A stretch of 64,000 nucleotides of DNA from Saccharothrix sp. S26. GTDB lineage: Bacteria; Actinomycetota; Actinomycetes; Mycobacteriales; Pseudonocardiaceae. The stretch lies in the NCBI RefSeq assembly GCF_021390395.1, contig NZ_JAJUWT010000011.1:186001-250000 (forward strand). The letters are read 5' to 3'. Shown one piece after another: positions 22,531-31,329 of the stretch (position 1 is the first letter of the stretch; every line of letters begins with the position of its first letter). Under the pieces are notes generated by a model that ran no database searches, was not told where the DNA came from, and was given only the letters and a program-made list of their open reading frames with translations. A program made the translations under genes and the position numbers.

Positions 22531-25351
22531 GACCCGCCGCACGGTCGCCTGCACGGCGATCGCCCGCGCGGCCGTGCCGCAGGCCGCCGTGCTCGCCACG
22601 AGCTACCTCCGCCACCACCCCGACCACGAGTTCGTGGTGCTGGTGATCGACGAGGAGCCCGGTCTCGACGAGATCCCCGGCGCGCGGGTGGTCGGACCGT
22701 CGTGGCTCGACCTCGACCGGACCGACTACCTGCGGATGGCGACCGCGTACGTCCGGCCCGAGCTCGTCGGCGCGGTGAAGCCGGTGCTGCTCAAGCAACT
22801 GCTCGGTGACGCGGACGCGGTGCTGTACCTGAGCCCGGAGATCCGGGTGTACGCGCCGCTGCCCGATGTGACCGACCTCGCCCTGCGCCACGACATCGTG
22901 CTGACGTCGAGGTTCACCGAGCCGCTGCCGCGTGACGGCAAGGAGCCGAACGAGATCGGCATCATGGCGGCGGGCCTGTACGACCTCGGTTTCATCGCGG
23001 TGAGCCAGGCGGCCAAGAAGTTCCTCGACTTCTGGTCCGAGCGGGTGCGGCAGGACTCCGTGATCGCGCCGGAAGCGCACATGTACGCCGACCAGCGCTG
23101 GGTCGACCAGGTGCCGGCGCTGTTCCGGCACACGGTCCTGCGCGACCCGGGCTGCAACGTGGGCTATTGGAACCTGCACGAGCGCCCGCTGGAGCCGGGC
23201 CCGGACGGCACGCCGACCGTCGCGGGCGAGCCGCTGAGGTTCTTCCACTTCGCCGGTTTCCGGGCGGACGTGCCCTGGCTGCTCAGCGAGCACTGCCAGC
23301 ACCGGCCGAGGGTGCTGCTGTCCGAGCACGAGGAGCTCAGGCGCCTGTGCGCCGAGTATGCCGACGAGGTGCTGGCGGCGGGCTATGTCGCGCCGGACGA
23401 TGAGGACGCGCCGCCCTACCGGTTCGACTCGATGGCCGACGGCACGCCGCTGACCATGCCGATCCGGCGGATGTTCCGCAACGCGTGGATCGAGGCCGAG
23501 CGGCAGGACGCCGAGGAGCTGCTGTTCCGCCGGGCGGTCACGGAGGTGCCGCCGCACCCGTTCGGCGCCGACGGCGGTGCGGGGTTCCGGGACTGGCTGA
23601 GCACGCCGAGCTCGCCCCCCGAGCGCGCGGCCGGGTTGAACCGGTTGACCATGCTGGTGTGGGCGCACCGGCCCGACCTCCAGGCCGCGTTCCCGTGGCC
23701 GTGTGGCGCCAACGCCGCGGACTACCGCGCGTGGTGCCAGACGTTCGGCGTGTCCGAGGGCATGGTCCCGGAGTGGGCGACGCCGACGGACCCGTCCCCG
23801 GTCGAGCCGCCGGTCGACGAGTTCGGCGTCAACCTGGCCGGTTACCTGACCGCGGAGCTGGGCCTGGGCGAGATGGGCCGGATCGTGCACGACGCCATCA
23901 AGGCCGCCGGTGTGCCGCTGGTCTCGGTGGTCGAGGAGCACTCGCTGTCGTGCGGCACGGGCCTGGACCGGCCGGACACGGCGGGTCGGCCGCGGTTCCC
24001 GGTCAGCGTGATGGCGGTGAACTCCGACCAGACCGAGCTGCTGCTGGCCAGCTACCCCGAGGTGGGGCACCAGCGGCACCGCATCGGCCTGTGGGCGTGG
24101 GAGCTCGAAGAGGTGCCGAAGTGGCACCGCGAGGGCTTCGCGTACGTGGACGAGATCTGGACGGTCAGCGAGTTCTGCCGCGAGGCCTTCCAGCAGCACT
24201 CCCAGGTGCCGATCAAGGTCATCCCGGTCCCCGTCAAGGATCCCGGCCCGCCCCGGCGCACCGGCCGCCGTCCCGGCAAGCCGATCCAGTTCTTCTTCGC
24301 GTTCGACTTCAACAGCATCGGTCAGCGGAAGAACCCGTGGGGCCTGGTGGAGGCGTTCCGCAAGGCGTTCCCGGACCGCGACGACGTCCGCCTGGTGATC
24401 AAGACCACCAACAGCCAACTGCACGCCCGGACGGCGGAGCGGTTGAGGGTGCTGATCGCCGACGACCCGCGCATCGAGCTGATGGAGCGCTACCTCAGCC
24501 TGGAGGATCTCAACGCCCTCTACGCGGACAGCGACTGCTACGTCTCGCTGCACCGCAGCGAGGGCTTCGGCCTCACCGTGGCCGAGGCGATGGTGCGCGG
24601 CATGCCGGTCATCGCCACCGACTACTCCAGCACCAAGGAGTTCTTCGACAGCTCGGTCGGCTGGCCCATCCCGTACGAGATGGTGGAGGTGGGCCCCGGT
24701 TGGTACCCGTACCAGGCGGACGCGAAGTGGGCCGACCCGGACCTGGACGCGGCGGCCAAGGCGATGCGCGAGGTGGCGGACAACCCGGCCGAGGCCGAAC
24801 GGCGCGGTGCCGCGGCGCGCGAGCACATCCTGCGGACGCGGTCGGCGAAGGCCGCGTCGGACTGGATGCGCACGCAGTTGGCCGAGGCGTACCGGACCTG
24901 GCAGAAGCGCAACGGCCCCGCCACGACCGCGTCGCCCGCCGCCCCGGCGGCGTCCGCGGAACCGGGCTCGCTGCGGCGCGCCCGCGAGGCGCTGCGGTGG
25001 CGCGCGGACACGACCGCGCCGTCCCGGTTGCCGCTTGCGCCGGCGTTGCGGCGGGCGGTCCTGCGCGCGATCGACCACTACGACGTGCACCAGCGCAAGA
25101 TCATGGCCGAGATCGTCAACGGCGCTTCCAGCGCCATCGACCAGCTCACCGACCGGCTGTCCGCGCACGGCTCCCGGCTCGACGCGGTGCAGGCCGACAG
25201 CAACCGACGCATCGCCCACCTGGCGGCGCAGGTGGCCCGCGTGGAGCAAGCCGTGGCGCAGCTGTCCCGCCGAGAGCAACCCGCGATCGCCGACCGCAGT
25301 GCCGGTGAGATCATCGTGGCGCCCAACACGGAGGTTCCAGGTGAGCACTGA
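22523..25351 (+). CDS. two-domain glycosyltransferase with coiled-coil tail
   Basis: A 942-residue enzyme. Residues 1-270 form a GT-A-like domain (PDHEFVVLVID, VKPVLLKQLL, HFAGFRADVPWLL), and about 420-790 a GT-B/GT4 domain with QRKNPWGLVEAF and the EGFGLTVAEAM motif near 679, where the nucleotide-sugar is held. The last 100 residues are helical and heptad-like (IDQLTDRLSAHGSRLDAVQ), suggesting oligomerisation. Two catalytic domains in one chain suggest it adds two sugars in sequence to a surface glycan; donors and acceptor are unknown. It overlaps both neighbours, indicating tight translational coupling. It probably acts at the cytosolic face of the membrane. Confidence 0.88.
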   Translation: MSETRRTVACTAIARAAVPQAAVLATSYLRHHPDHEFVVLVIDEEPGLDEIPGARVVGPSWLDLDRTDYLRMATAYVRPELVGAVKPVLLKQLLGDADAVLYLSPEIRVYAPLPDVTDLALRHDIVLTSRFTEPLPRDGKEPNEIGIMAAGLYDLGFIAVSQAAKKFLDFWSERVRQDSVIAPEAHMYADQRWVDQVPALFRHTVLRDPGCNVGYWNLHERPLEPGPDGTPTVAGEPLRFFHFAGFRADVPWLLSEHCQHRPRVLLSEHEELRRLCAEYADEVLAAGYVAPDDEDAPPYRFDSMADGTPLTMPIRRMFRNAWIEAERQDAEELLFRRAVTEVPPHPFGADGGAGFRDWLSTPSSPPERAAGLNRLTMLVWAHRPDLQAAFPWPCGANAADYRAWCQTFGVSEGMVPEWATPTDPSPVEPPVDEFGVNLAGYLTAELGLGEMGRIVHDAIKAAGVPLVSVVEEHSLSCGTGLDRPDTAGRPRFPVSVMAVNSDQTELLLASYPEVGHQRHRIGLWAWELEEVPKWHREGFAYVDEIWTVSEFCREAFQQHSQVPIKVIPVPVKDPGPPRRTGRRPGKPIQFFFAFDFNSIGQRKNPWGLVEAFRKAFPDRDDVRLVIKTTNSQLHARTAERLRVLIADDPRIELMERYLSLEDLNALYADSDCYVSLHRSEGFGLTVAEAMVRGMPVIATDYSSTKEFFDSSVGWPIPYEMVEVGPGWYPYQADAKWADPDLDAAAKAMREVADNPAEAERRGAAAREHILRTRSAKAASDWMRTQLAEAYRTWQKRNGPATTASPAAPAASAEPGSLRRAREALRWRADTTAPSRLPLAPALRRAVLRAIDHYDVHQRKIMAEIVNGASSAIDQLTDRLSAHGSRLDAVQADSNRRIAHLAAQVARVEQAVAQLSRREQPAIADRSAGEIIVAPNTEVPGEH

Positions 25352-26486
25352 ACTCAACGGCGTCCGCGACGTCTGGGAGCACCTCGGCGCTACCGACCCC
25401 TACTGGGCGGTGCTCACCGAGAACGAGTTCCGGGGCGGTGAGGCGAGGACCGAGTTCTTCCAGAGCGGGCGCACGGAGGTCGCCGGGCTGCTCGAAGTGC
25501 TCGGCCACGACGAGTGGCCCGCCGACACCGTGGCGGTCGACTTCGGCTGCGGCGTGGGGCGGATCACCTTCGCGCTCGCCGAGCACTTCGACAACGTCGT
25601 CGGCGTCGACGTCGCCGCCTCGATGCTCGACGAGGCGCGGGCCAACAACCCGTTCCCCGACCGGGTGCGGTTCGTCCACAACGACGCCAGCACGCTGCCG
25701 TTCCCCGACGACTCGGTCGACCTCGTCGTGACCGTCATCACGCTCCAGCACATCCCGCCGAGCCTGACCATCCGGTACCTGCTGGAGATGATCCGGATCA
25801 CCAAGCCCGGCGGTCGGCTGCTGTTCCAGCTGCCCAGCCACATGCCGCGGCCGGAGCCGCTGCCCACCTCGGCGTGCCGGGCGTCGATCGCGGTGCTGGA
25901 CGCGCCGCGGTCGTTGGAGCCGAACGAGTCGGCGTACGTCGAGGTCTCGGTGCGCAACGACGGTGACTCCGCCTGGCCGGTCGGTCGGCTGCTGAACCTG
26001 GGCAACCACTGGTACCGCGACGGCGAGCCGGTGCTGTGGGACGACGGCCGGACGGCGGTCGCCGGCCCGGTCGAGCCGGGTCAGGCGTCGCCGACGCAGC
26101 TGCGCATCGCCGCGCCCGCGACGCCGGGCGAGTACGAGCTGGAGCTCGACCTGGTCCAGGAGTCCGTGGCCTGGTGGGCGAACCTCGGCAGCCCGACGGT
26201 CCGCGTCCCGGTCACCGTGCGCGCGGCCGCGCCCGTCGCGCCCGCGCGGCCCGTCTCCGAGGTGGGTGCGGCGGATGCGGCGGGCGAGCCGGAAGAGGCC
26301 GCCGAGGCGCCGGCCAAGGCGGGCTCGATGCAGATGCACGGTGTCCACAAGGACCTCGTCGTGGCGTTGTTCGACCAGCTGGGCTGCCGCGTGCTGAACG
26401 CCATCCCCGACAACCGCGCGGGCGCCGACTGGGTCAGCTACCTGTACGCGGTCGAGGTGGGCGAGTACCAGCTCCGGTTGCGATAA
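25341..26486 (+). CDS. class I SAM methyltransferase with Ig-like C-terminal domain
   Basis: A 381-residue protein. The N-terminal half is a Rossmann methyltransferase (VDFGCGVGRITFALAE near 67, HNDASTLPFPDDSVDLV, KPGGRLLFQLP). From about 185 an all-beta Ig-like module follows (VEVSVRNDGDSAWPVG ... GEYELELDLVQE), and after an Ala-rich linker a short C-terminal helix-strand unit (MQMHGVHKDLVVALF). Beta modules of this kind occur on polysaccharide-modifying and O-antigen transport proteins, so it may cap or decorate a growing glycan (inference). GTG 25341 has a GAGG box and overlaps the glycosyltransferase stop by 11 bp. Confidence 0.85.
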   Translation: MSTELNGVRDVWEHLGATDPYWAVLTENEFRGGEARTEFFQSGRTEVAGLLEVLGHDEWPADTVAVDFGCGVGRITFALAEHFDNVVGVDVAASMLDEARANNPFPDRVRFVHNDASTLPFPDDSVDLVVTVITLQHIPPSLTIRYLLEMIRITKPGGRLLFQLPSHMPRPEPLPTSACRASIAVLDAPRSLEPNESAYVEVSVRNDGDSAWPVGRLLNLGNHWYRDGEPVLWDDGRTAVAGPVEPGQASPTQLRIAAPATPGEYELELDLVQESVAWWANLGSPTVRVPVTVRAAAPVAPARPVSEVGAADAAGEPEEAAEAPAKAGSMQMHGVHKDLVVALFDQLGCRVLNAIPDNRAGADWVSYLYAVEVGEYQLRLR

Positions 26487-26525
26487 CACCGATGCCCGGC
26501 CACGCGCACGGCTAATCTGCCGGAC

Positions 26526-27806
26526 ATGTCGACCACGCGTCCCAAGACCGGCGTGCTCCCGGTGCACGAGTCGTGGTTGCCCCAGGAGCACGCGCTGTAC
26601 CGGCCGCGGCACGGCGAGCGCCAGATCGCGGCACGGCTGTGCGCCGCGGTGTTCTTCGTGCTGCCGTTGCTGTCGCTGGGCCTGGGCGCGCAGCCGGCCG
26701 AGTTCGAGAACCGCAAGCTCGCGGAGTTCCCGTCGCCCGCCGACGGGTGGGGGTTCTTCACCGGCCTGTCCGGCTGGGCGAGCGACCACCTGCCGTTCCG
26801 CGACCAGGCCGTGCGGGTGGCCGACGGGGTGAGCCGCGGCGTGTTCGGCGAACCGCTGCCGCCCGCCGACCACCGCCAGGGCGGCGGGCCGATCCCCGAC
26901 CAGCAACGCGCGCAGCCCGAGCTGCCCGCGATGCCCCAGGTGATCGAGGGCAAGGACGGTTGGCTGTACCTCGGCGACGACGTGCTGAGCCGCTGCCGGC
27001 CCAAGCAGGACCTCGACGCGACGATCGCCGCGCTGCGCGCCCTGCGGGAGGGCGTCGAGGCGTCCGGCCGCCAGTTCGTGCTGATCATCGCGCCGGACAA
27101 GTCGACGGTGGTGCCCGAGCACCTGCCCGACGAGTTCTACGGCCGTGACTGCGCGCTGGAGGCGACGGACAAGTTCTGGCGCCGCATCGGCCACGACGCG
27201 GGCGCGGTCGACCTGCGCGAGGAGCTGCGGCGGCGCGGGGCCGACCTCGGCACGCCGGTCTACCCGCCGCTCGACGGCCACTGGAACGACGAGGGCGCGC
27301 TCGTGATGACCCGCAACCTGGCCGAGGCCGTGCGGCCCGGGATCAGCCGGACGTGGGTGACCGAACCCACCAAGCCGTGGGCCACGTCGGCCGACATCCC
27401 CCCGCTGATGGGCCGCACCGGGGTCATCGAGGGCAACCTCTACGAGGTCAAGCCCGACGGCAGCACGGGCACCGCGCGCGACGTCCCGTTCGGTTTCGTC
27501 AAGCCGCTGCCGCTGGCGTCGCCGGCCGTGCCGGGCACCGTCGACAAGCGGGTGGGGCTGCTCGGTGACTCGTTCACCATCCGGGCGCTGCGCTACCTCG
27601 GTGGCACCTTCCAGAACCTCACCGTGCTCCACTACGGCAAGGTCAACGAGGACGCCGGGCGGGAGGCCGGGGAGATGCTCGCCGACCACGAGGTCGTGGC
27701 GGTGGAGATCGTCGAGCGCACGCTGCAGTCCGGCAACTGCGTGCTGCTGGACCCGGCGGTGGTGGACGGGATCACCAAGGCGCTGGCCGCGCGACCGTTG
27801 CGGTGA
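26526..27806 (+). CDS. AlgX/AlgJ-like SGNH acetyltransferase candidate
   Basis: A 426-residue membrane-anchored SGNH-fold protein. One transmembrane helix lies at about 35-54 and the catalytic domain is outside. Family marks are GKDGWLYLGDD, APDKSTVVPEHLP, the DGHWNDEGA block with the catalytic Asp/His type residues, and the serine block LLGDSFTIRAL. AlgX/AlgJ relatives move acetyl groups onto exopolysaccharide in the periplasm or at the cell surface. As last gene of the cluster, 39 bp after the methyltransferase, it points to acetylation of the glycan made by its neighbours. Confidence 0.85.
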   Translation: MSTTRPKTGVLPVHESWLPQEHALYRPRHGERQIAARLCAAVFFVLPLLSLGLGAQPAEFENRKLAEFPSPADGWGFFTGLSGWASDHLPFRDQAVRVADGVSRGVFGEPLPPADHRQGGGPIPDQQRAQPELPAMPQVIEGKDGWLYLGDDVLSRCRPKQDLDATIAALRALREGVEASGRQFVLIIAPDKSTVVPEHLPDEFYGRDCALEATDKFWRRIGHDAGAVDLREELRRRGADLGTPVYPPLDGHWNDEGALVMTRNLAEAVRPGISRTWVTEPTKPWATSADIPPLMGRTGVIEGNLYEVKPDGSTGTARDVPFGFVKPLPLASPAVPGTVDKRVGLLGDSFTIRALRYLGGTFQNLTVLHYGKVNEDAGREAGEMLADHEVVAVEIVERTLQSGNCVLLDPAVVDGITKALAARPLR

Positions 27807-27894
27807 CGACCCGCCCCGCCGGCAGGTCGATCACCTGACCGTGTTCACCGCAAGGTGGGGATTGACGAGCCGGTGCGCGTGCAACCCAGCGGCC

Positions 27895-28074
27895 ATGACA
27901 GACGTCTCTTCGGGTGACCTGACGGCCGACGCGGCGGAGGAACGCATGTGGCCCACTGTGATGCTGGTCACCACGGGAGCGCTGGCGTTTTTAGTGCGCA
28001 CCGTTCGAGTCCTGCGATCCGCGTCGAAATCCGAAGGTGGGCAACCCCGTATTGAGACCGCCCCGCCGGTCTAG
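27895..28074 (+). CDS. 59-residue membrane protein (doubtful)
   Basis: An ATG-initiated frame of 59 residues with one hydrophobic segment (MWPTVMLVTTGALAFLV) and a basic tail. Codon usage is only moderate (TTT, TTA and CGA occur), and no strong ribosome-binding site is seen. It could be a genuine small membrane protein after the glycan cluster, or chance. Confidence 0.4.
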   Translation: MTDVSSGDLTADAAEERMWPTVMLVTTGALAFLVRTVRVLRSASKSEGGQPRIETAPPV

Positions 28075-28167
28075 TCCCTATGGCGGCTTGTCCACTTGCC
28101 GTACGATCATTTCCGGGTCGAACGACCTGTGCCTGCTAGGGGACCTCAGAACAGAGGTAGGTGCGTC

Positions 28168-28542
28168 ATGGATCTCGCACTGAGCAAGGTTATCGAGCTG
28201 CGCGAAAGCGGGTTCCAGTTCCTCCACCTCCGGGACGAGGACGGACAGCTCGACCGCATCATGGCGTTCAAGCAGCGCAGAGGGTTCATCGACTCGATCC
28301 TGTTCTGGTCGGAGACCGAGGCCCGCGCGGGCAGGCTGCCGGCGGTCCGGGACAGCCAGCGGGCCGCCCAGGCCGTCTGGATTTACGAGGGACCGCTGGT
28401 CGAGGCCGTGGACCGGCTGCTCGACCTGCCCGAGCCCGGCTCGCGCAACGCGCCGACGCTGATGAAGAAGACGGCGTCCGACCTCGCGGTCGTGACCACG
28501 CTGCCGTTCAAGCTGAAGCTGCCGCCGGGCGCTATCGCCTAG
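28168..28542 (+). CDS. conserved hypothetical protein
   Basis: A 124-residue soluble protein with alternating helices and strands (ALSKVIELRESGFQFLHLRD ... AVWIYEGPLVEAVDRLLDL). There are no membrane helices or metal motifs. ATG 28168 is preceded by AGAGGTAGG. Codon usage is strongly typical, so the gene is real; the family is not recognised. A perfect hairpin terminator follows 18 bp after the stop. Confidence 0.8.
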   Translation: MDLALSKVIELRESGFQFLHLRDEDGQLDRIMAFKQRRGFIDSILFWSETEARAGRLPAVRDSQRAAQAVWIYEGPLVEAVDRLLDLPEPGSRNAPTLMKKTASDLAVVTTLPFKLKLPPGAIA

Positions 28543-28560
28543 CCATCTTCCGCTAACGTC

Positions 28561-28587
28561 ACCCGCCGCACACACAATGCGGCGGGT
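28561..28587 (+). terminator. hairpin terminator
   Basis: ACCCGCCGCA and TGCGGCGGGT form a perfect 10-bp stem with loop CACACAA, just after the 124-residue hypothetical gene. No U-run follows. Confidence 0.7.
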
Positions 28588-28684
28588 ACTGGCGTTTCGG
28601 TCACTGTCCGTGATTTTTTGTCGTTTTACGCAGAACTTTCGGGGTCCGACTCAGTGCACCCCGTGCGCGCCCAACAATGAATAT

Positions 28685-29344
28685 TCACCCTCGGCGCGGG
28701 GACACCAAACCTGATTCGTAGGCGAGCACGACGAGTTGTGCGCGGTCCCGCGCGCCCAGTTTGGTCATCACGCGGCTGACGTGGGTGCGCGATGTCGCCG
28801 GGCTGATCACGAGGTGCTCGGCGATCTCGTCGTTGGACATCCCGGCGGCCACGAGGGCGAGGATCTCCCGCTCGCGAACGGTCAGCTCGCGCAGCGCCTT
28901 GGGGTCCGGACGGCGGTGCTCCGGTCGGTTCGCGAACTCCTCGATCAACTTCCGGGTGACACTCGGTGCGAGGAGCGCGTCACCCTGCGCCACGACCTTG
29001 AGGGCGTGCAGCAGCTCGACCGGGTCGGTGTCCTTGAGCAGGAACCCGGACGCGCCCGCGCGCAGCGCCTCGAACACGTACTCGTCCACGTTGAACGTGG
29101 TCAGCACCAGCACCCTCACGTCCGGCAGCTCGGCGCAGACCTGCCGGGTGGCGGCCAGGCCGTCGGTCCCGGGCATCCGGATGTCCATCACGACGACGTC
29201 CGGCCGGTGCTCGTGCGCCTGCCGCACCGCCTCCGCGCCGTCACCGGCCTCGCCGACGACCTCGAACCCGTCCTCGGTGTCGAGCAGCAGGCGGAAACCC
29301 GCGCGCACCAGCGCCTGGTCGTCGGCCAGCACCACCCTGATCAC
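28685..29344 (-). CDS. NarL/LuxR response regulator
   Basis: A 219-residue regulator with a receiver domain (VLADDQ, phosphoacceptor Asp54 in VVMDIRMPG, Lys in FLLKDTD) and a LuxR helix-turn-helix at about 155-215 (LTVREREILALVAAGMSNDEI). GTG 29344 is chosen because GGGAGG lies 6 bases upstream; another GTG precedes it by one codon. The partner kinase gene lies immediately upstream and overlaps it. Targets are unknown. Confidence 0.93.
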   Translation of the reverse strand: MIRVVLADDQALVRAGFRLLLDTEDGFEVVGEAGDGAEAVRQAHEHRPDVVVMDIRMPGTDGLAATRQVCAELPDVRVLVLTTFNVDEYVFEALRAGASGFLLKDTDPVELLHALKVVAQGDALLAPSVTRKLIEEFANRPEHRRPDPKALRELTVREREILALVAAGMSNDEIAEHLVISPATSRTHVSRVMTKLGARDRAQLVVLAYESGLVSPRRG

Positions 29345-30143
29345 CACGAACCTCCCACGGTAGGACCGCGTGGACGGTGAAGCCACGGGTCGACGGACCG
29401 GCGTCCAGCGTGCCGCCGAGCGCCTCGACCCGTTCCCGCATGCCGCGGATGCCGGAGCCCGCGCCCTGCGGTGGTTGGCCGGGGTTCGACCCGCCGTCGT
29501 CGGTGACGGTGAGGACCAAGGCGTCCTCGGTCCGCTCGAACGAGATCACGATCTCCGACGCGTCCGGCGCGTACCGCAGCGCGTTGGTCAGCGCCTCCTG
29601 CACCACCCGGTACGCGGCCGCGTCGACGGCGGCGGGCAGCGGTCCCGGCGTGCCGACGACCCGGGCGATCGGCACGGGCCGCACCAGCTCGTCCAGCCGG
29701 TCGAGGCTGGGCACCGGGGTGGTGCCCTCGCCGGACCGCAGCACGCCGAGGGTGGCCCGGAGGTCGTCCAACGCGCGCCCGCTGGCTTCTTTGATCGCCT
29801 TGAGGGCCTTCACGGCCTCGTCGGGCCGGCGGTCGGCGACGTGCGCGGCGACCCCGGCCTGCACGTTGATCATGGCGAGGCTGTGCGCGACCACGTCGTG
29901 CACCTCGCGCGCGATCCGCAGCCGTTCTTCCTCCACCTGGCGGCCGCGCTGTTCGAGGACGCGGGTGCGGCGCAGGGAGAGCACGGCGATGGCGGGCGCG
30001 GCGATCAGCGGACCCCAGTGCCCGGTCACGTAGTACAGCCAGGTGGACACCCCGGTCACCGCGATGACCGCCAGCGGGAAGCGCTTGCGCCAGATCAGCG
30101 GCACGAACGTCGCCGCGAACCAGACCCACGCCCACCACGCCAT
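29241..30143 (-). CDS. NarL-type sensor histidine kinase (HPK7)
   Basis: A 300-residue kinase. Three hydrophobic segments occupy residues 1-58, then the HisKA_3 motif REVHDVVAHSLAMI with the phosphorylated His82, and a HATPase end (VVQEALTNALRYAP, DDGGSNPGQ, GIRGMRERVEALGG). Conserved sequence ends near residue 266; the frame then runs about 100 bp into the response-regulator gene before stopping, with an Arg/Gly-rich, low-quality tail. Family members usually have four or five N-terminal helices, so the membrane part is short; an in-frame TGA 11 codons upstream excludes a longer start. Confidence 0.85.
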   Translation of the reverse strand: MAWWAWVWFAATFVPLIWRKRFPLAVIAVTGVSTWLYYVTGHWGPLIAAPAIAVLSLRRTRVLEQRGRQVEEERLRIAREVHDVVAHSLAMINVQAGVAAHVADRRPDEAVKALKAIKEASGRALDDLRATLGVLRSGEGTTPVPSLDRLDELVRPVPIARVVGTPGPLPAAVDAAAYRVVQEALTNALRYAPDASEIVISFERTEDALVLTVTDDGGSNPGQPPQGAGSGIRGMRERVEALGGTLDAGPSTRGFTVHAVLPWEVRGDQGGAGRRPGAGARGFPPAARHRGRVRGRRRGR

Positions 30144-30208
30144 GCCGATGACGGTACGGGACGAAGGCCGAGGTCAGCGTCCTCTCACAGGCGGCTGCGG
30201 CCCGTACG

Positions 30209-30385
30209 TCAGCGGTCGTACGCGCCGTTCTTCACGGCCGCCACGAACGCCGTCCAGCTCGACAGCGCGACGGTCGGCCCGGCCGGGTTCTTCGAGTCAC
30301 GCACCCTCGCCGCACGGCCCGCCAGCGAGACCTCAACGCAGTTGCCGTTCCCGCCGGTGTTGCTACGGCTGCTCTTGCGCCACAC
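30209..30385 (-). CDS. DUF397 domain protein
   Basis: A 58-residue DUF397 protein recognised directly from the DNA: VWRKSSRSNTGGNGNCVEV, then VRDSKNP and a C-terminal TAFVAAVK helix. The GTG start at 30385 has GGGGTG-like purines upstream and lies 16 bp after the stop of the XRE-DUF5753 gene. It is a short member of the family, with the usual leader before VWRKSS missing. Confidence 0.85.
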   Translation of the reverse strand: MWRKSSRSNTGGNGNCVEVSLAGRAARVRDSKNPAGPTVALSSWTAFVAAVKNGAYDR

Positions 30386-30401
30386 GGTGACACCCCGATC
30401 C

Positions 30402-31220
30402 CTATCGCTCAGCGGCCAGCCTCCCGATCCACTCGACGGACTCCGCAGGGGTCAACGCCAGCTTCGAGAGATGGGTGAAGGTCAGCTTAGCCACCTTCAC
30501 CTTCGACGGGTCTTCCACGTGCAGCGACCCGCTCGCGTGCTCGATGTACAGCACCGACCGGTCGGCCTTCGCCGGGAAGTCGAGGACGGTGAACGGCCCC
30601 ATCTGGCCGTCGTTCGGCCCGGCCGCGTGGGTGAGCACCTGAACGGTGACGTTGTCGAGGTGGGCGCGCTTGGCGATGTGCCGCAACTGTGCCTCGGTCG
30701 CGTGGGTGAGAGCGCTCTCGAACATGATGGTGTGGAAGTGGAGCGGTTCGGCGGCGGTCAGGCGCTTCTGCCGGAGCATGCGGACCTCGACCTGGTTGTC
30801 GACCCACTTCCTCGACCGCTGGACCCGCGCCCTGGCGAAGCCCGCCCGCAGGTACTCGGGGGTTTGGAGGAGACCGGGGACATAGGCGATCTGGAAGTCG
30901 CAGACCTTGGAGGCGTCGTGCTCCAGGCTGATGTAGCCCTGGTCCTCGAGGTCGTACTTGGTCCACCAGCCCTTCTCCAACGCCCGCGCGTACATCTCCA
31001 TGTACGGCTCCCACTGGGAGAACGGCACGCCGTAGGTGTCGAGCATGGCCCGCATGCCGTGGTAGTCGGGTCGCTGGCCCTTCTCGATCCGGCTGATCTT
31101 GCGGTGGTCGTAGTTGAGCCGGTCGGCTGCTTCCTGCTGCGAGAGTCCTGCTCGCCGGCGCAGTTCCCGCAGCACTTCGCCGAGCCTGCGCATCCGGTGA
31201 GTCGGCTCGTTCCTGCTCAC
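30402..31220 (-). CDS. XRE-family regulator with DUF5753 domain
   Basis: A 272-residue regulator. The helix-turn-helix is at about 15-65 (LSQQEAADRLNYDHRKISRIE); DUF5753 follows with GLLQTPEYLRAGFARARV, VQVLTHAAGPNDG and SVLYIEHASGSL. GTG 31220 is fixed by an excellent ribosome-binding site (GGAGGAGG, spacing 4). It pairs with the DUF397 gene downstream, duplicating the module at 2362-3407, although the two regulators are clearly diverged. Confidence 0.92.
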   Translation of the reverse strand: MSRNEPTHRMRRLGEVLRELRRRAGLSQQEAADRLNYDHRKISRIEKGQRPDYHGMRAMLDTYGVPFSQWEPYMEMYARALEKGWWTKYDLEDQGYISLEHDASKVCDFQIAYVPGLLQTPEYLRAGFARARVQRSRKWVDNQVEVRMLRQKRLTAAEPLHFHTIMFESALTHATEAQLRHIAKRAHLDNVTVQVLTHAAGPNDGQMGPFTVLDFPAKADRSVLYIEHASGSLHVEDPSKVKVAKLTFTHLSKLALTPAESVEWIGRLAAER

Positions 31221-31329
31221 CGCACCACCTCCTCCGATCGCTGCGTGATCATCCGACCGCGCAACGCTACGGCGGCGGAAACAGCGGGTGAGAATCCCAA
31301 CGCGGGCTTCCGTCGGCGACCGTCGCTGC

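Noticed and set aside
22445-25357. Minus-strand open frame of 970 codons opposite the glycosyltransferase
   Set aside because: Arg/His/Gly/Val-rich shadow typical of antisense to high-GC genes; the plus strand has clear domain motifs.
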